64,000 nucleotides of DNA from Nesterenkonia halophila (GCF_009467795.1 NZ_WIAX01000009.1:111762-175761); one strand, 5' to 3'; positions 42,939 through 52,500 are shown, counted from the first letter of the stretch. The notes: generated by a model from the letters alone, not told the origin. Numbers and translations: made by a program.

Positions 42939-44120
42939 TCAGCCGACCGGGCCGATCCAGTTGCCGTTCTCGTCGTACTGGTCCTGGTAGATCTTCGGCG
43001 GGCGGTCTGTGGCGGGGTCGAATTGCACCGGCCCGTTGCAGCCCCATTGGTCCTGCGACTCGCAGGCCCCGGAGACCCAGCGAGAGTTCTGGGTCCAGAT
43101 GTCGGCTTCACCGGGTGAGGATTCCACCGAGACCGTGCCGGGGATGTCGCGCCAGTCGCCGTCGCCGACGCGGAACTGGCCGGTGTAGACGGTCTCGACG
43201 GTGACCGGGTAGATCCCGGTCTCCTCGTAGACGTGCGAGGTCACCGTCTCGAAGTCTGTCTTGACGATCTCCTGACCGGTTCCGTCGTAGTCGGCGAGCG
43301 GCCGGCCAGGTTCGTACGTGGTGCGTGAGGTGCCGTCGCCGTAGTCCCAATGGAACTCCTGCGGGGTGGCGCGCAGTTCGACAGTCTCGCCGAGCAGCTC
43401 TTCGGTGACCGTCTGGGTCTCGACGTCGGCGTAGATGTTCGTGTGCCGGCCCTTGTAGCCGAAGCCGAGCAGGTCGGGCTCGAACTTCACCACGGCGGGC
43501 TCGAGAGTGAGGTCTGTGAAGGCTGTATATGCGGCAGCGGGCAACGACTCTTCTTCCTGGCCTTGCAGATCCTTGATGGCCTGTTCGATTTCACCCTCGC
43601 TCACGCAGCGGGCCGTGCTTGTCCCATTTCCAAGTTCGTAGGAGAACACTGTGGCGCTTGTGCCGCATGTCGTGCGCATAATTCGCGCGCATCCCGGATC
43701 CGTTTGCTCGCTATTTGGAGAAACCCGACAGAGGTTCTCAGGGGCTTGTCCATTTTCGGCTAGTGTCGGATCTCCGATATATATCTTCAGAGGATCAGAT
43801 TGTGTTTTCTGAGAATCGTCTCCTTCTGAATCCCCTCTGCCAGTTCGATTCTGGTCGTCGTTCGAGCTTGAAGGGTTTGTTTTTCCAGGGTCACTCGATC
43901 CTTCTGAACGACCGGGGCGGTGCCCATTCACGACATATCCACGTTGGTTGTTGTCGCCTCTGAACCCTGTCCGTGATTCGGGCTTATCACTCTGAGAAGC
44001 CACGGTGATTCGGGTAGGATCTGAATGGGTGGAAGCAGGGGTTCCCGTGATGGACACGACGATCATTGGCAAGATGAAGCCGAGAGCGTGAGCGGCAAAG
44101 TTGTGTCTACTTCTATTCAT
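42939..44120 (-). CDS. Secreted PKD-like domain protein, copy B
   Basis: 393 residues. A signal peptide (AAHALGFILPMIVVSITGTPAS) is followed by about 190 variable Ser/Asn/Asp-rich residues with several Cys, unlike copy A in sequence. From FEPDLLGFGYKGRHTNIYADV onward it parallels copy A: FHWDYGDGTSRTTYEPGRPL, TSHVYEETGIYPVTV and the Cys-paired tail CESQDQWGCNG. The 3' 177 bp are almost identical to copy A. It overlaps the DUF6318 gene by ATGA. The N-terminal coding DNA is visibly less GC-rich. Confidence 0.8.
   Translation of the reverse strand: MNRSRHNFAAHALGFILPMIVVSITGTPASTHSDPTRITVASQSDKPESRTGFRGDNNQRGYVVNGHRPGRSEGSSDPGKTNPSSSNDDQNRTGRGDSEGDDSQKTQSDPLKIYIGDPTLAENGQAPENLCRVSPNSEQTDPGCARIMRTTCGTSATVFSYELGNGTSTARCVSEGEIEQAIKDLQGQEEESLPAAAYTAFTDLTLEPAVVKFEPDLLGFGYKGRHTNIYADVETQTVTEELLGETVELRATPQEFHWDYGDGTSRTTYEPGRPLADYDGTGQEIVKTDFETVTSHVYEETGIYPVTVETVYTGQFRVGDGDWRDIPGTVSVESSPGEADIWTQNSRWVSGACESQDQWGCNGPVQFDPATDRPPKIYQDQYDENGNWIGPVG
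42951..43127 (-). repeat. Long inverted repeat with 22454-22630, arm B
   Basis: The reverse complement matches arm A over 177 bp with no gaps and about 13 differences. The opposite orientation could support inversion of the 20 kb between, or gene conversion between the copies. Confidence 0.85.
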
Positions 44121-44947
44121 CCGCTTGCTCCGCCCTCGGAACGAGCGCCGGAGCCGCCGATAATTGTGGCTTCTGCGACGACCCAGTGACCGTCAGCGAA
44201 CTTCAGCTGGATCTCCCATCCCGCGCCGTTGGTCCCGGAGGAAGAGCCAGCTTTCGACCCATCAGAGTAGTACATAGTTGTTGCAGGAGCATCCAGCGAT
44301 ACCCAAGCATTTGCCGAAAAAGAACCATTGAGGGATGCCGAACTATCTGTGACGGTGCTGGGAGTGGTGACGTACCAAGACCCCTCGCGGTAGATGGTCG
44401 TGAAGTAGTTGACCTCTTCTTGGCAATATGCGCAGGAGTCCGTGACAACCTTATTGAGGTTTGAGGGGTCACCGGTAACGCTGAGGTACCAAATAGCTTG
44501 CCAGAAGTAGTCGACCGCTGCTTTGACTCCCTCCTCTGTCTGATTTGTCATCCCTTCAGGCACTTCAGGCTTAGGCGCGTTCTTCGCCGGACCGTCGGCG
44601 GACGCGGGAACGTACTCGCCGTCGTTGCTCTCCGAGGTCTCGGCTGTCTCTTTCGAGGCTTCGCTCGTCGAGGGGCGATCTGACGGCGAACCCTCTCCGG
44701 GTGTATCGGTCGACTTGTCAACGGATGCCACATCGGTGGCCGTAGGATCACCGCCGGCCGGCTCCTCGGCGTCCCCGCCACATGCCGTCAAGACGAGTGA
44801 CGCCGCGAGGGTGAGGCCGGCCAGCGGCAGCCCCCGGGAGCGACTTGTCCTGCTTGTTGTAGGCACGACAGGGGTGGCAGATGTGGGGTGGTCGGTGAGC
44901 ACAGGGGTCCATCCGGTTGGCGGCTGATCGTCGTCGCCGACGGGCAC
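44117..44947 (-). CDS. DUF6318 family lipoprotein, copy B
   Basis: 276 residues from GTG 44947. A lipoprotein signal ends LAASLVLTAC (Cys about 57), which implies that the first 35 residues may be over-called; a GTG nearer RTSRSRGLPL is possible. A long Ser/Thr/Glu linker follows, then the DUF6318 domain: EGVKAAVDYFWQAIWYLSVTGDPS, the Cys pair CAYC and GWEIQLKFADGHWVV, which suggests an NTF2-like fold outside the membrane. Coupled by ATGA overlap to the PKD-like gene, as in copy A. Confidence 0.78.
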   Translation of the reverse strand: MPVGDDDQPPTGWTPVLTDHPTSATPVVPTTSRTSRSRGLPLAGLTLAASLVLTACGGDAEEPAGGDPTATDVASVDKSTDTPGEGSPSDRPSTSEASKETAETSESNDGEYVPASADGPAKNAPKPEVPEGMTNQTEEGVKAAVDYFWQAIWYLSVTGDPSNLNKVVTDSCAYCQEEVNYFTTIYREGSWYVTTPSTVTDSSASLNGSFSANAWVSLDAPATTMYYSDGSKAGSSSGTNGAGWEIQLKFADGHWVVAEATIIGGSGARSEGGASG

Positions 44948-44976
44948 GGCTGTGCAGATCGTCGGCCTGGATCAGC

Positions 44977-45004
44977 AGTGTAGATGGCCTGAATCACGCT
45001 GCAA
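44977..45004 (-). promoter_or_regulatory. Candidate promoter of DUF6318 copy B
   Basis: On the minus strand TTGCAG (45004-44999) and TACACT (44982-44977) are 16 bp apart. The start near 44970 would leave about 22 nt before the GTG at 44947; no ribosome site is evident in that leader. Confidence 0.45.
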
Positions 45005-45095
45005 CCTGCCATCACCGGAGCTGTGGAAACGGCTGGTCAGCGCGGAGCAATGGTGCGTCACGCCGATCAGCCTCGTGGTGTTTCGCAGGCCTCAT

Positions 45096-45222
45096 CCAAC
45101 TGGACGGGGAATCGGAAACAAGACGGGGCCGGCCGGTGACCCCGCCCAACTGGACGGGGACGGGCGGGCGGCGCCCGCGATTCTGCCGGCGTCTGGGACG
45201 GCCCTGTCCAGCTGGACGGGGA
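45096..45222 (+). repeat. Three direct copies of the CCAACTGGACGGGGA repeat family
   Basis: CCAACTGGACGGGGA at 45096-45110, GCCCAACTGGACGGGGA at 45144-45160 and CCAGCTGGACGGGGA at 45208-45222. Two copies continue with AAT. The starts are 48 to 64 bp apart. The same sequence forms the inverted repeat before DUF6318 copy A. Confidence 0.75.
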
Positions 45223-45319
45223 ATTCCGGGGAGGGGAGGGAGAAGGACGGCACCGCGGGGCAGACCGGTCCACCGGCCCGGGAGCATCCTCACCCACAAC
45301 CCAGGAGGACCCTCGGCCT

Positions 45320-46561
45320 TCACTCCACCGGCCGCTTGCCGGCCGCCGCGATGCCGGCCGCGCGGATCGCCGCCTCGAGCGGCCCGCGCCGGCGGAGCAG
45401 CTCTTTGACCAGTCCGGCGGCCAGGACTGCGACCACCAGCCAGAGATACATCGCCTCGGGAGAGGCCTCCGTGAGCAGACCATCCTCTGCACGCCAATCC
45501 TGCAGCACCACCAGATGCCCGACATAGAGCGTCAGCGGCATCGCCCCGGCCCCGATCAGCGGTGCCAGCGGCCACCGCAGCGCCGAGGCGGCCAGCAGAC
45601 ACAGCCCCAGGACCAGCAGCGCGCAGCCGATGGTGTGCAGCAGATCAACGGTCGACCCGGAATGTGGAGTCGGCAGCAGGAACCAGCGCGGGTCCTCGAG
45701 GATCGGCAGCAGCGTGCCGGTCAGCAGTTCCGCCCGGGCGGCATCGGGGCCGGACGGGCCGGCGACGTCGGCGGCAATCGACGTCGTCGCCACTGTCAGG
45801 CGACCGATCAGATAAGTCGCCGCCGCGAGGATCGCGCCGACGCCGGCCAGCGCGGCGGCCACGGAGCGTCGCGAGAGGTCCAGCCGGGCGATCGCCATGC
45901 CGGTGAAGAAGTAGGCCGGCCAGATCAGCAGCGGGTAGTAGCCGGTCACCGCCAGATCCATCGCCAGCAGTTCCGGCCGCGCGAGATCCGCCAGGCCGGG
46001 GGAGTGCCACAGCCGCCAGGAGGTCGCGAACTCGGCCAGCTCCCCGGAGAGCCCCAGATAGACCGCGCGATAGACCACCGGCCCGAGCACCACCCAGCCG
46101 ATCGCGATCGCGCCCAGCGCCTTCGCACCCATCCGCACGAAGGGAAGCGCCAGCAGGAACAGCACGCCATAGTGCACCAGGATCACGGCCACTCCGGCGT
46201 CCAGCGACCCGCAGGCCAGCCCGATGAGCAGGATCAGCCCGGCGCGCACCGCCACTACCGAGCGCACCCAGCCCGCAGCCGTCGTCGTCGGCCGCCGCGG
46301 CCCGCCGGCGAGCAGCACCAGCCCGACTCCGGCCAGCAGCGCGAAGAGCGCCGAGGGCCGTCCGGTGAACAGCCAGCCGGCCCAGGTGGGGGTCTGCCCG
46401 GCGGGATCCACCGTGTCGATGATGTGCACGGACATCATGCCCACCAGGGCCAGGCCGCGGGCGGCGTCGACGCCGCGCAGCCGGGGGCGCCCCGAACCGG
46501 CCGGCCTCCTGCGTCCGGATCCGCGACGCGAGGCGGATGCGGCGGTGCTCTCGGGGTTCAT
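45320..46561 (-). CDS. Multi-pass acyltransferase-like protein (HGSNAT/DUF418 type)
   Basis: 413 residues from ATG 46561; a longer frame to 46705 overlaps dapA. LRGVDAARGLALVGMMSVHII near residue 25 is the R-x-x-x-D-x-x-R-G signature of heparan-alpha-glucosaminide acetyltransferase-like/DUF1624 proteins, with about ten membrane helices and GAGAMPLTLYVGHLVVLQ near the end. Members acylate glycans or other envelope molecules. It is divergent from dapA with only 19 bp between start codons, so their promoters overlap the opposite coding start. Confidence 0.75.
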   Translation of the reverse strand: MNPESTAASASRRGSGRRRPAGSGRPRLRGVDAARGLALVGMMSVHIIDTVDPAGQTPTWAGWLFTGRPSALFALLAGVGLVLLAGGPRRPTTTAAGWVRSVVAVRAGLILLIGLACGSLDAGVAVILVHYGVLFLLALPFVRMGAKALGAIAIGWVVLGPVVYRAVYLGLSGELAEFATSWRLWHSPGLADLARPELLAMDLAVTGYYPLLIWPAYFFTGMAIARLDLSRRSVAAALAGVGAILAAATYLIGRLTVATTSIAADVAGPSGPDAARAELLTGTLLPILEDPRWFLLPTPHSGSTVDLLHTIGCALLVLGLCLLAASALRWPLAPLIGAGAMPLTLYVGHLVVLQDWRAEDGLLTEASPEAMYLWLVVAVLAAGLVKELLRRRGPLEAAIRAAGIAAAGKRPVE

Positions 46562-46567
46562 GGGCGG

Positions 46568-46573
46568 TAGGCT
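46568..46573 (+). promoter_or_regulatory. -10 box of leaderless dapA
   Basis: TAGGCT lies seven bases before ATG 46581. Any -35 would lie inside the first codons of the divergent acyltransferase gene. Confidence 0.6.
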
Positions 46574-46580
46574 ACTGCCC

Positions 46581-47543
46581 ATGGCGAGCGACACCGAGCT
46601 GACACACGAGTTCGACCTGCACCTCACCGAGGGCGAGGTCCAGCACCCCGACCAGACCGACCCGTATTTCGGGCATCTGATCACGGCGATGGTGACCCCG
46701 TTCACCGAGGACGACCGGGTCGACTACGAGGCTTTCGAGGCGCTCGCCGAGAAGCTGGTCGACGAGGGCAACGATGCGCTGGTCGTCTCCGGCACCACCG
46801 GCGAGACCTCCACGCTGGAGGACCACGAGAAGGAGGGACTGGTCCGCGCGGCCAAGTCCGCCGTCGGCGACCGCGCCAAGATCATCGCCGGCACCTCGAC
46901 CAACCACACCTCCCACGACCTGGAGATGGCCCGCCGCGCCGAGCGCGCCGGCGCCGACGGCCAGCTGGTGGTCACCCCGTACTACAACAAGCCCAGCCAG
47001 GACGGCGTGCTGGCCCACTACACCGCCGTCGCGGACGCGGTCGACCTGCCGCTGATGATCTACGACATCCCGGGACGCACCGGCATCCCGATCGCCACCG
47101 ACACGCTGCTCCAGCTGGCCGAGCATCCGAAGATCATGGCGCTGAAGGACGCCAAGAACGACATCACCGCCACCACCGAGGTGCTGACGAAGACCGAGCT
47201 GGAGGTCTACTCCGGCGACGACCAGAACGTGCTGGCCTGGATGGCCATGGGCGCGGCCGGCGTCGTCTCGGTGACTTCCCACGTCGCGGCTCCGCACTTC
47301 CGCCGGATGATCGACGCTGTGCTGGACTACGACCTCAAGGAAGCCCGCATCGTCCACGGCGAGCTCGGCCCGGTGATCCGCGCGCTGATGACCCGCGTGC
47401 AGGGGGCCGTCTCCTCGAAGCTGGTCCTGGACTGGCTGGGCTTCCCCATCCGCACCGATGTGCGGCTGCCGCTGGTGCAGGCCAACGCCGCCGAGCAGGA
47501 GCTCATCCTCGCCGACCTCCGCGAGGCCGGCTGGGACCTCTGA
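46581..47543 (+). CDS. dapA: 4-hydroxy-tetrahydrodipicolinate synthase
   Basis: 320 residues of the DHDPS aldolase barrel: LITAMVTPFTEDDRVDYEAFEALAEKLVDEGNDALVVSGTTGETSTL, PYYNKPSQDGVLAHYTAVADAVDLPLMIYDIPGRTGI (Tyr and Arg at the active site) and the Schiff-base Lys in IMALKDAKND. It condenses pyruvate with aspartate semialdehyde in the lysine/DAP pathway. The 30-residue N-terminal lead is usual for actinobacterial DapA. rnj follows after 145 bp. Confidence 0.95.
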   Translation: MASDTELTHEFDLHLTEGEVQHPDQTDPYFGHLITAMVTPFTEDDRVDYEAFEALAEKLVDEGNDALVVSGTTGETSTLEDHEKEGLVRAAKSAVGDRAKIIAGTSTNHTSHDLEMARRAERAGADGQLVVTPYYNKPSQDGVLAHYTAVADAVDLPLMIYDIPGRTGIPIATDTLLQLAEHPKIMALKDAKNDITATTEVLTKTELEVYSGDDQNVLAWMAMGAAGVVSVTSHVAAPHFRRMIDAVLDYDLKEARIVHGELGPVIRALMTRVQGAVSSKLVLDWLGFPIRTDVRLPLVQANAAEQELILADLREAGWDL

Positions 47544-47688
47544 GCGCGCGCGGAGGCGAGGCCGGCGACGACGCCGCCCGCCCGCCCCGCACCGCCCCGA
47601 TCGTCTAGGTGATCGCCCGACGCACCGAGTACGGTTGGGACAAGCACGTTCCGCATCGCATGACACCCCCACACAGGAGGACTATCCC

Positions 47689-49371
47689 TTGGCTGCACAG
47701 CGCCTGATGACCCCGCCGAAGCTGAAGAACGGCACGATGCGCATCGTGGCGCTCGGCGGTCTGGGAGAGGTCGGGCGCAACATGGCGGTGTTCGAGCTCG
47801 ACGGCAAGATCCTCATCGTCGACTGCGGCGTGCTCTTCCCGGAGGAGGAGCAGCCCGGCGTCGACCTGATCCTTCCGGACTTCAGCTACATCGAGGACCG
47901 GCTCGACGACGTCGTCGGCCTGGTGCTCACCCACGGGCACGAGGACCACATCGGTGCGGTGCCGTACCTGCTGCGCCGCCAGCCCGACATCCCGCTGATC
48001 GGCTCGACGCTGACGCTGGCGCTGGTCGAGGCCAAGCTCGCCGAGCACAAGATCAAGCCCTACACCCTGGCGGTCAAGGAGGGCGACATCGAGGAGCTCG
48101 CGCCCTTCGAGTGCGAGTTCGTCGCGGTCAACCACTCCATCCCGGACGCGCTGGCGGTGCACATCCGCACCGAGGCCGGCAGCGTGCTGCACACCGGCGA
48201 CTTCAAGATGGACCAGCTGCCGCTCGACGGCCGGATCACGGACCTGCGCCACTTCGCCAAGCTCGGCGAGGAGGGCGTGGACCTGTTCATGACCGACTCC
48301 ACCAACGCCGACGTGCCCGGCTTCACCACGCCGGAGAAGGAGATCGGCCCGACGATCGACCAGTACTTCGCGAACTCCACGCGACGGATCATCGTGGCCT
48401 CCTTCTCCTCGCACATCCACCGCGTCCAGCAGGTGCTCGACGCCGCTGAGAAGCACGGCCGCCGGGTCGCGTTCGTGGGCCGGTCGATGGTGCGCAACAT
48501 GTCCATCGCGGCGAAGCTGGGCTACCTGAGCGTGCCGGAGGGCATCCTGGTCGACATCAAGAAGGTCGACGACTACCCCGACAACGAAGTGGTGCTGATG
48601 TCCACCGGCTCGCAGGGCGAGCCGATGGCCGCGCTGTCCCGGATGGCCAACGGCGACCACCAGATCCAGGTCGGCGACGGCGACACCGTCATCCTCGCCT
48701 CTTCGATGATCCCCGGCAACGAGAACGCCGTCTTCCGGGTCATCAACGGTCTGCTGAAGCTCGGCGCCGACGTCGTGCACAAGGGCACCGCCAAGGTCCA
48801 CGTCTCCGGCCACGCCTCCGCCGGCGAGCTGCTGTACTGCTACAACATCATCAAGCCGAACAACGTGATGCCGGTCCACGGCGAGACCCGGCACCTGATC
48901 GCCAACGGCAAGCTGGCCGAGGAGACCGGCGTCGACCCGGAGCGCGTGCTGCTCTGCGAGGACGGCTCCGTGGTCGACCTGCGCGACGGCGTCGCCCGGG
49001 TGACCGGCCAGATCGAGTGCGGCTACGTCTACGTCGACGGCTCCTCGGTCGGCGAGATCTCCGAGACGGACCTGAAGAACCGCCGCGTGCTCGGCGAGGA
49101 GGGCTTCATCTCGGTGGTCACGGTGGTCAACCGCCAGACCGGCCAGATCGTCTCCGGACCGGACATCCACGCCCGCGGCGTGGCCGAGGAGGACCAGGTC
49201 TTCAAGGACATCAAGCCGAAGATCTCGAAGGCCCTCACCGAGGCCATCCAGGACACCCAGGAGCACACCACCCACCAGCTGCAGCAGATCGTGCGGCGGA
49301 CCATCGGCTCCTGGGTCAGCCGGAAGCTGCGCCGCAAGCCGATGATCGTGCCGGTGGTCGTCGAGACCTGA
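47689..49371 (+). CDS. rnj: Ribonuclease J
   Basis: 560 residues from TTG 47689, 8 nt after ACAGGAGG; ATG 47707 is possible but badly placed. A metallo-beta-lactamase fold begins MRIVALGGLGEVGRNMAVFE; the zinc motif is THGHEDHIGAVPYL near residue 80, and the beta-CASP part has MTDSTNADVPGFT, SFSSHIHRVQQVLDAA and VHVSGHASAGELLYCYNIIKPNNVMPVHGE. It is an endo- and 5'-3' exoribonuclease in mRNA decay and rRNA maturation. Its place between dapA and ftsK is conserved in actinobacteria. Confidence 0.95.
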   Translation: MAAQRLMTPPKLKNGTMRIVALGGLGEVGRNMAVFELDGKILIVDCGVLFPEEEQPGVDLILPDFSYIEDRLDDVVGLVLTHGHEDHIGAVPYLLRRQPDIPLIGSTLTLALVEAKLAEHKIKPYTLAVKEGDIEELAPFECEFVAVNHSIPDALAVHIRTEAGSVLHTGDFKMDQLPLDGRITDLRHFAKLGEEGVDLFMTDSTNADVPGFTTPEKEIGPTIDQYFANSTRRIIVASFSSHIHRVQQVLDAAEKHGRRVAFVGRSMVRNMSIAAKLGYLSVPEGILVDIKKVDDYPDNEVVLMSTGSQGEPMAALSRMANGDHQIQVGDGDTVILASSMIPGNENAVFRVINGLLKLGADVVHKGTAKVHVSGHASAGELLYCYNIIKPNNVMPVHGETRHLIANGKLAEETGVDPERVLLCEDGSVVDLRDGVARVTGQIECGYVYVDGSSVGEISETDLKNRRVLGEEGFISVVTVVNRQTGQIVSGPDIHARGVAEEDQVFKDIKPKISKALTEAIQDTQEHTTHQLQQIVRRTIGSWVSRKLRRKPMIVPVVVET

Positions 49372-49399
49372 TCCGCAGGTCGGCGCCTCGCCGGTCGGG

Positions 49400-49448
49400 C
49401 GCCGCGGGCCCCCGGCCGGCGCTGGTCCGCGACCGGCGGCCCGCGGCG
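49400..49448 (+). terminator. GC-rich inverted repeat after rnj
   Basis: CGCCGCGGGCC (49400-49410) pairs exactly with GGCCCGCGGCG (49438-49448), and an inner CCGG pair strengthens the loop. There is no T tract, as is common in actinobacteria. It lies 29 bp after the rnj stop and before the ftsK promoter. Confidence 0.5.
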
Positions 49449-49517
49449 TCGGCCGTCCGGGACCCGTCGATTCGCCCCGATGGTGTGGCCCTGCGCGCGT
49501 TCTTCCGCGTGTGGAGG

Positions 49518-49523
49518 TAGGTT
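49518..49523 (+). promoter_or_regulatory. -10 box of leaderless ftsK
   Basis: TAGGTT lies seven bases before ATG 49531, the same spacing as at dapA and moeA. GTGGAGG just before it lies too far upstream to serve as a ribosome site. Confidence 0.55.
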
Positions 49524-49530
49524 GGCTGGT

Positions 49531-52500
49531 ATGGCGACACGTACTTCCCCCGCGCGCGCCGCCAGCACCTCGGGAAAGAAGAAGTCCACCAAGGGTGCGG
49601 GAAGCCGCGCGACGTCGACGAAGAAGAACACCACGGCCCAGCAGGAGCCGCCGCGCGGCAACCTGCTGGCCTCGGCGCTGCGCGGGCTCTGGATGGCCTT
49701 CGCGACGCCGACGGCCTCTGCGATCCGAGGCCTGGGGCGCCAGGTGCGCATCGAGCCCGAGGACCGGCGCGACGGCGCGGCCCTGGTCTTCCTCCTCATG
49801 GCCGCGGTCATCGCCCTCGTCGAATGGTGGGGAGCCCGCGAACTGGACCACTGGTCGGTGGAGATCGTCCATCGGGGTGTGGCCGGCACCTTCGGCTGGT
49901 CGGCCGCCGTGCTGCCGGTCATCCTGTTCATCACCGCCGTGCGCTACATCCGCCACCCGCAGGAGCATGAGGACAACGGCCGCGTCGCCATCGGCCTGTG
50001 CCTGATCCTGTGCTCGACCGCCGGACTGGCGCATATGGGACACGGCATGCCGCCGCTCAACGCCGCCTTCTCCGACATGCTCGCCTCCGGCGGCATCGTC
50101 GGCTACCTGGTCACCGTCCCGCTGGCCAGCCTGGTCACCGTCTACCCTGTCTGGGCGGGGCTCGGCGCAGTGCTGCTGGCCGGGCTGCTGGTGCTCACCG
50201 ACACCCCGGTGCGCCGGATCCCGGAGCGGGCCTCGGTGGCCAAGGACTACGTGGTCGGTGAACGCCGCGAGCCGCGCGCCCCGCGCCAGCCTGCGCGCTC
50301 CGAGGACGCCGCGGCCCGACCGGCGCGCAGCCGCCGGGCATCCCGCGCCGCCCAGCCCGCCGAGGAACCGCGCGACGACGTCTTCGACGAGGGCGAGCCC
50401 GCGCCGAAGATGGCCGGTTTCCTCTCCAAGATCCTCCGGGGACGCGAGGCCGCCCCGGAGCCCGAGGAGGAGCCCGAGACCGGAGCCGCCCCCGGGGCCG
50501 CGTCCGGGACCACGTCCGGCGCGGCGTCCGAGGCCGAAGCATCCCGGGCGTCCGCCGGCGCCTTCGACGCCTCCGCCGTGGAGAGCGACGCCGGGCGGGA
50601 CGCCGAACAGGACACCGAGCCGGCCGTGCCTCCCGGAGTCAAGCGTCCCACCGCTCAGGAGCTGGCCATCCAGCGCGCGCGTGAGAAGGCCCAGTCCTCG
50701 GCCTCGTCGGCCGCCAGCGCCGACGAGGCCGCACCAGCCGCGGCCGGGGCGACCACTGCTCCGACTGCGGCGGTGGGCGGCGCCGCCGCGCCGTCGTCAG
50801 CCTCCGCGCGGACGCCCGCGCCGGCCGCCGCCGAGGCTCCCGCCCCGGCCGCCGACATGCCGGTGCGCTCCGAGCAGCTCGAACTGGCCGGCGACGTCAC
50901 CTACACGCTGCCGGACCAGTCGCTGCTGCCCTCCGGCCCGCCGGCGAAGGAGCACACTGAGGCCAACGACGAAGTCGTTGACGCGCTGAACCGCACCTTC
51001 GAGCAGTTCAAGGTCGACGCCCAGGTCACCGGCTTCTCCCGCGGTCCGACGGTCACCCGCTACGAGGTCGAGCTGACCCCCGGCACCAAGGTGGAGAAGG
51101 TCACCGGCCTGGACAAGAACATCTCGCTGGCCGTCGCCTCCAACGAGGTCCGCATCCTCAGCCCGATCCCGGGCAAGTCGGCCATCGGCATCGAGATCCC
51201 GAACAAGGACAAGGAAGTCGTCGCCCTCGGCGACGTGATGCGGTCCAACGCCGCGCGCAAGACCGAGCACTCGATGGTCATGGGCGTCGGCAAGGACGTC
51301 GAGGGCGGCTACGTGGTCGCCAACCTCGCGAAGATGCCGCACCTGCTGGTCGCCGGCGCGACCGGAGCCGGCAAGTCGGCCTTCGTGAACTCGATGATCA
51401 CCTCGATCCTGATGCGCGCCACCCCCGACGAGGTGCGCATGGTCATGGTCGATCCCAAGCGGGTGGAGCTGACCGCCTACGAGGGCGTGCCGCATCTGGT
51501 CACCCCGATCATCACCGATCCGAAGAAGGCCGCCGAGGCGCTGCAGTGGGTCGTGAAGGAGATGGACAACCGCTACGACGATCTGGCGCACTTCGGCTAC
51601 AAGCACATCGACGACTTCAACAAGGCCGTCCGCAACGGCAAGATCACTCTGCCGCCGGACTCGAAGCGCGAGCTGCGGCCGTACCCGTACCTGCTGGTGA
51701 TCGTCGACGAGCTGGCCGACCTGATGATGGTCGCCCCGCGCGACGTCGAGGACTCGATCGTGCGGATCACCCAGCTGGCCCGTGCCGCCGGCATCCACCT
51801 GGTGCTGGCCACCCAGCGGCCCTCGGTCAACGTCGTCACCGGTCTGATCAAGGCCAACGTGCCCTCACGGATGGCCTTCTCGACCTCCTCGGTCACGGAC
51901 TCGCGCGTGGTGCTGGACTCGGCCGGCGCGGAGAAGCTGCTCGGGCAGGGCGATGCGCTCTTCCTGCCGATGGGCAACGCCAAGCCGATGCGTGTCCAGG
52001 GCGCCTGGGTCAGCGAGACCGAGATCCACTCGGTCGTCGAGCATGTGAAGTCCCAGCTCTCGGCGCAGTACCGCGAGGACGTCGTCCCGGAGAAGCCGCA
52101 GAAGCAGATCGACGAGGACATCGGCGACGATCTGGACCTGCTGCTGCAGGCCACCGAGCTGGTGGTCACCACCCAGTTCGGCTCCACCTCGATGCTGCAG
52201 CGCAAGCTGCGCGTCGGATTCGCCAAGGCCGGCCGACTGATGGACCTGATGGAGTCTCGCGGGGTGGTCGCCGCCTCCGAAGGGTCGAAGGCCCGCGACG
52301 TGCTGGTCAGCCCCGAGGAGCTGCCCGGAGTGCTGGCCACCATCCGCGGCGAGGAGCCGCCGGCGGCCGCGCCCTCGGAAGATGCCCCGGAGGCCTATGA
52401 GCAGGAGGTGGTCGCCTATGAGCCCGCCTCGGGCCAGCCCGCCCCGCAGTCGCCTCAGCCGCAGCCGCCGCAGGAGTCGTCGGCGCAGTCGGCCGCCGGG

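Larger units (their letters stand above)
44948..45319. other. 372-bp intergenic region with repeat copies and a promoter
   Basis: It lies between the DUF6318 copy B start and the end of the acyltransferase-like gene. It contains the promoter at 44977-45004 (minus strand) and three direct copies of the CCAACTGGACGGGGA family (45096-45222). I saw no gene. Confidence 0.6.

Noticed and set aside
45096..45222. CRISPR array from the three CCAACTGGACGGGGA copies
   Set aside because: Only three short copies with unequal spacing (starts 48 and 64 bp apart), a degenerate third copy and no cas gene in the window.
46561..46581. Lysine riboswitch before dapA
   Set aside because: The start codons of dapA and the divergent gene are only 19 bp apart and dapA appears leaderless; there is no room for an aptamer.
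47605..50043. Long leftward frame (812 codons) opposite rnj and the start of ftsK
   Set aside because: It is antisense to RNase J with intact HxHxDH and beta-CASP motifs; its composition is Asp/Arg/His-rich with no domain.
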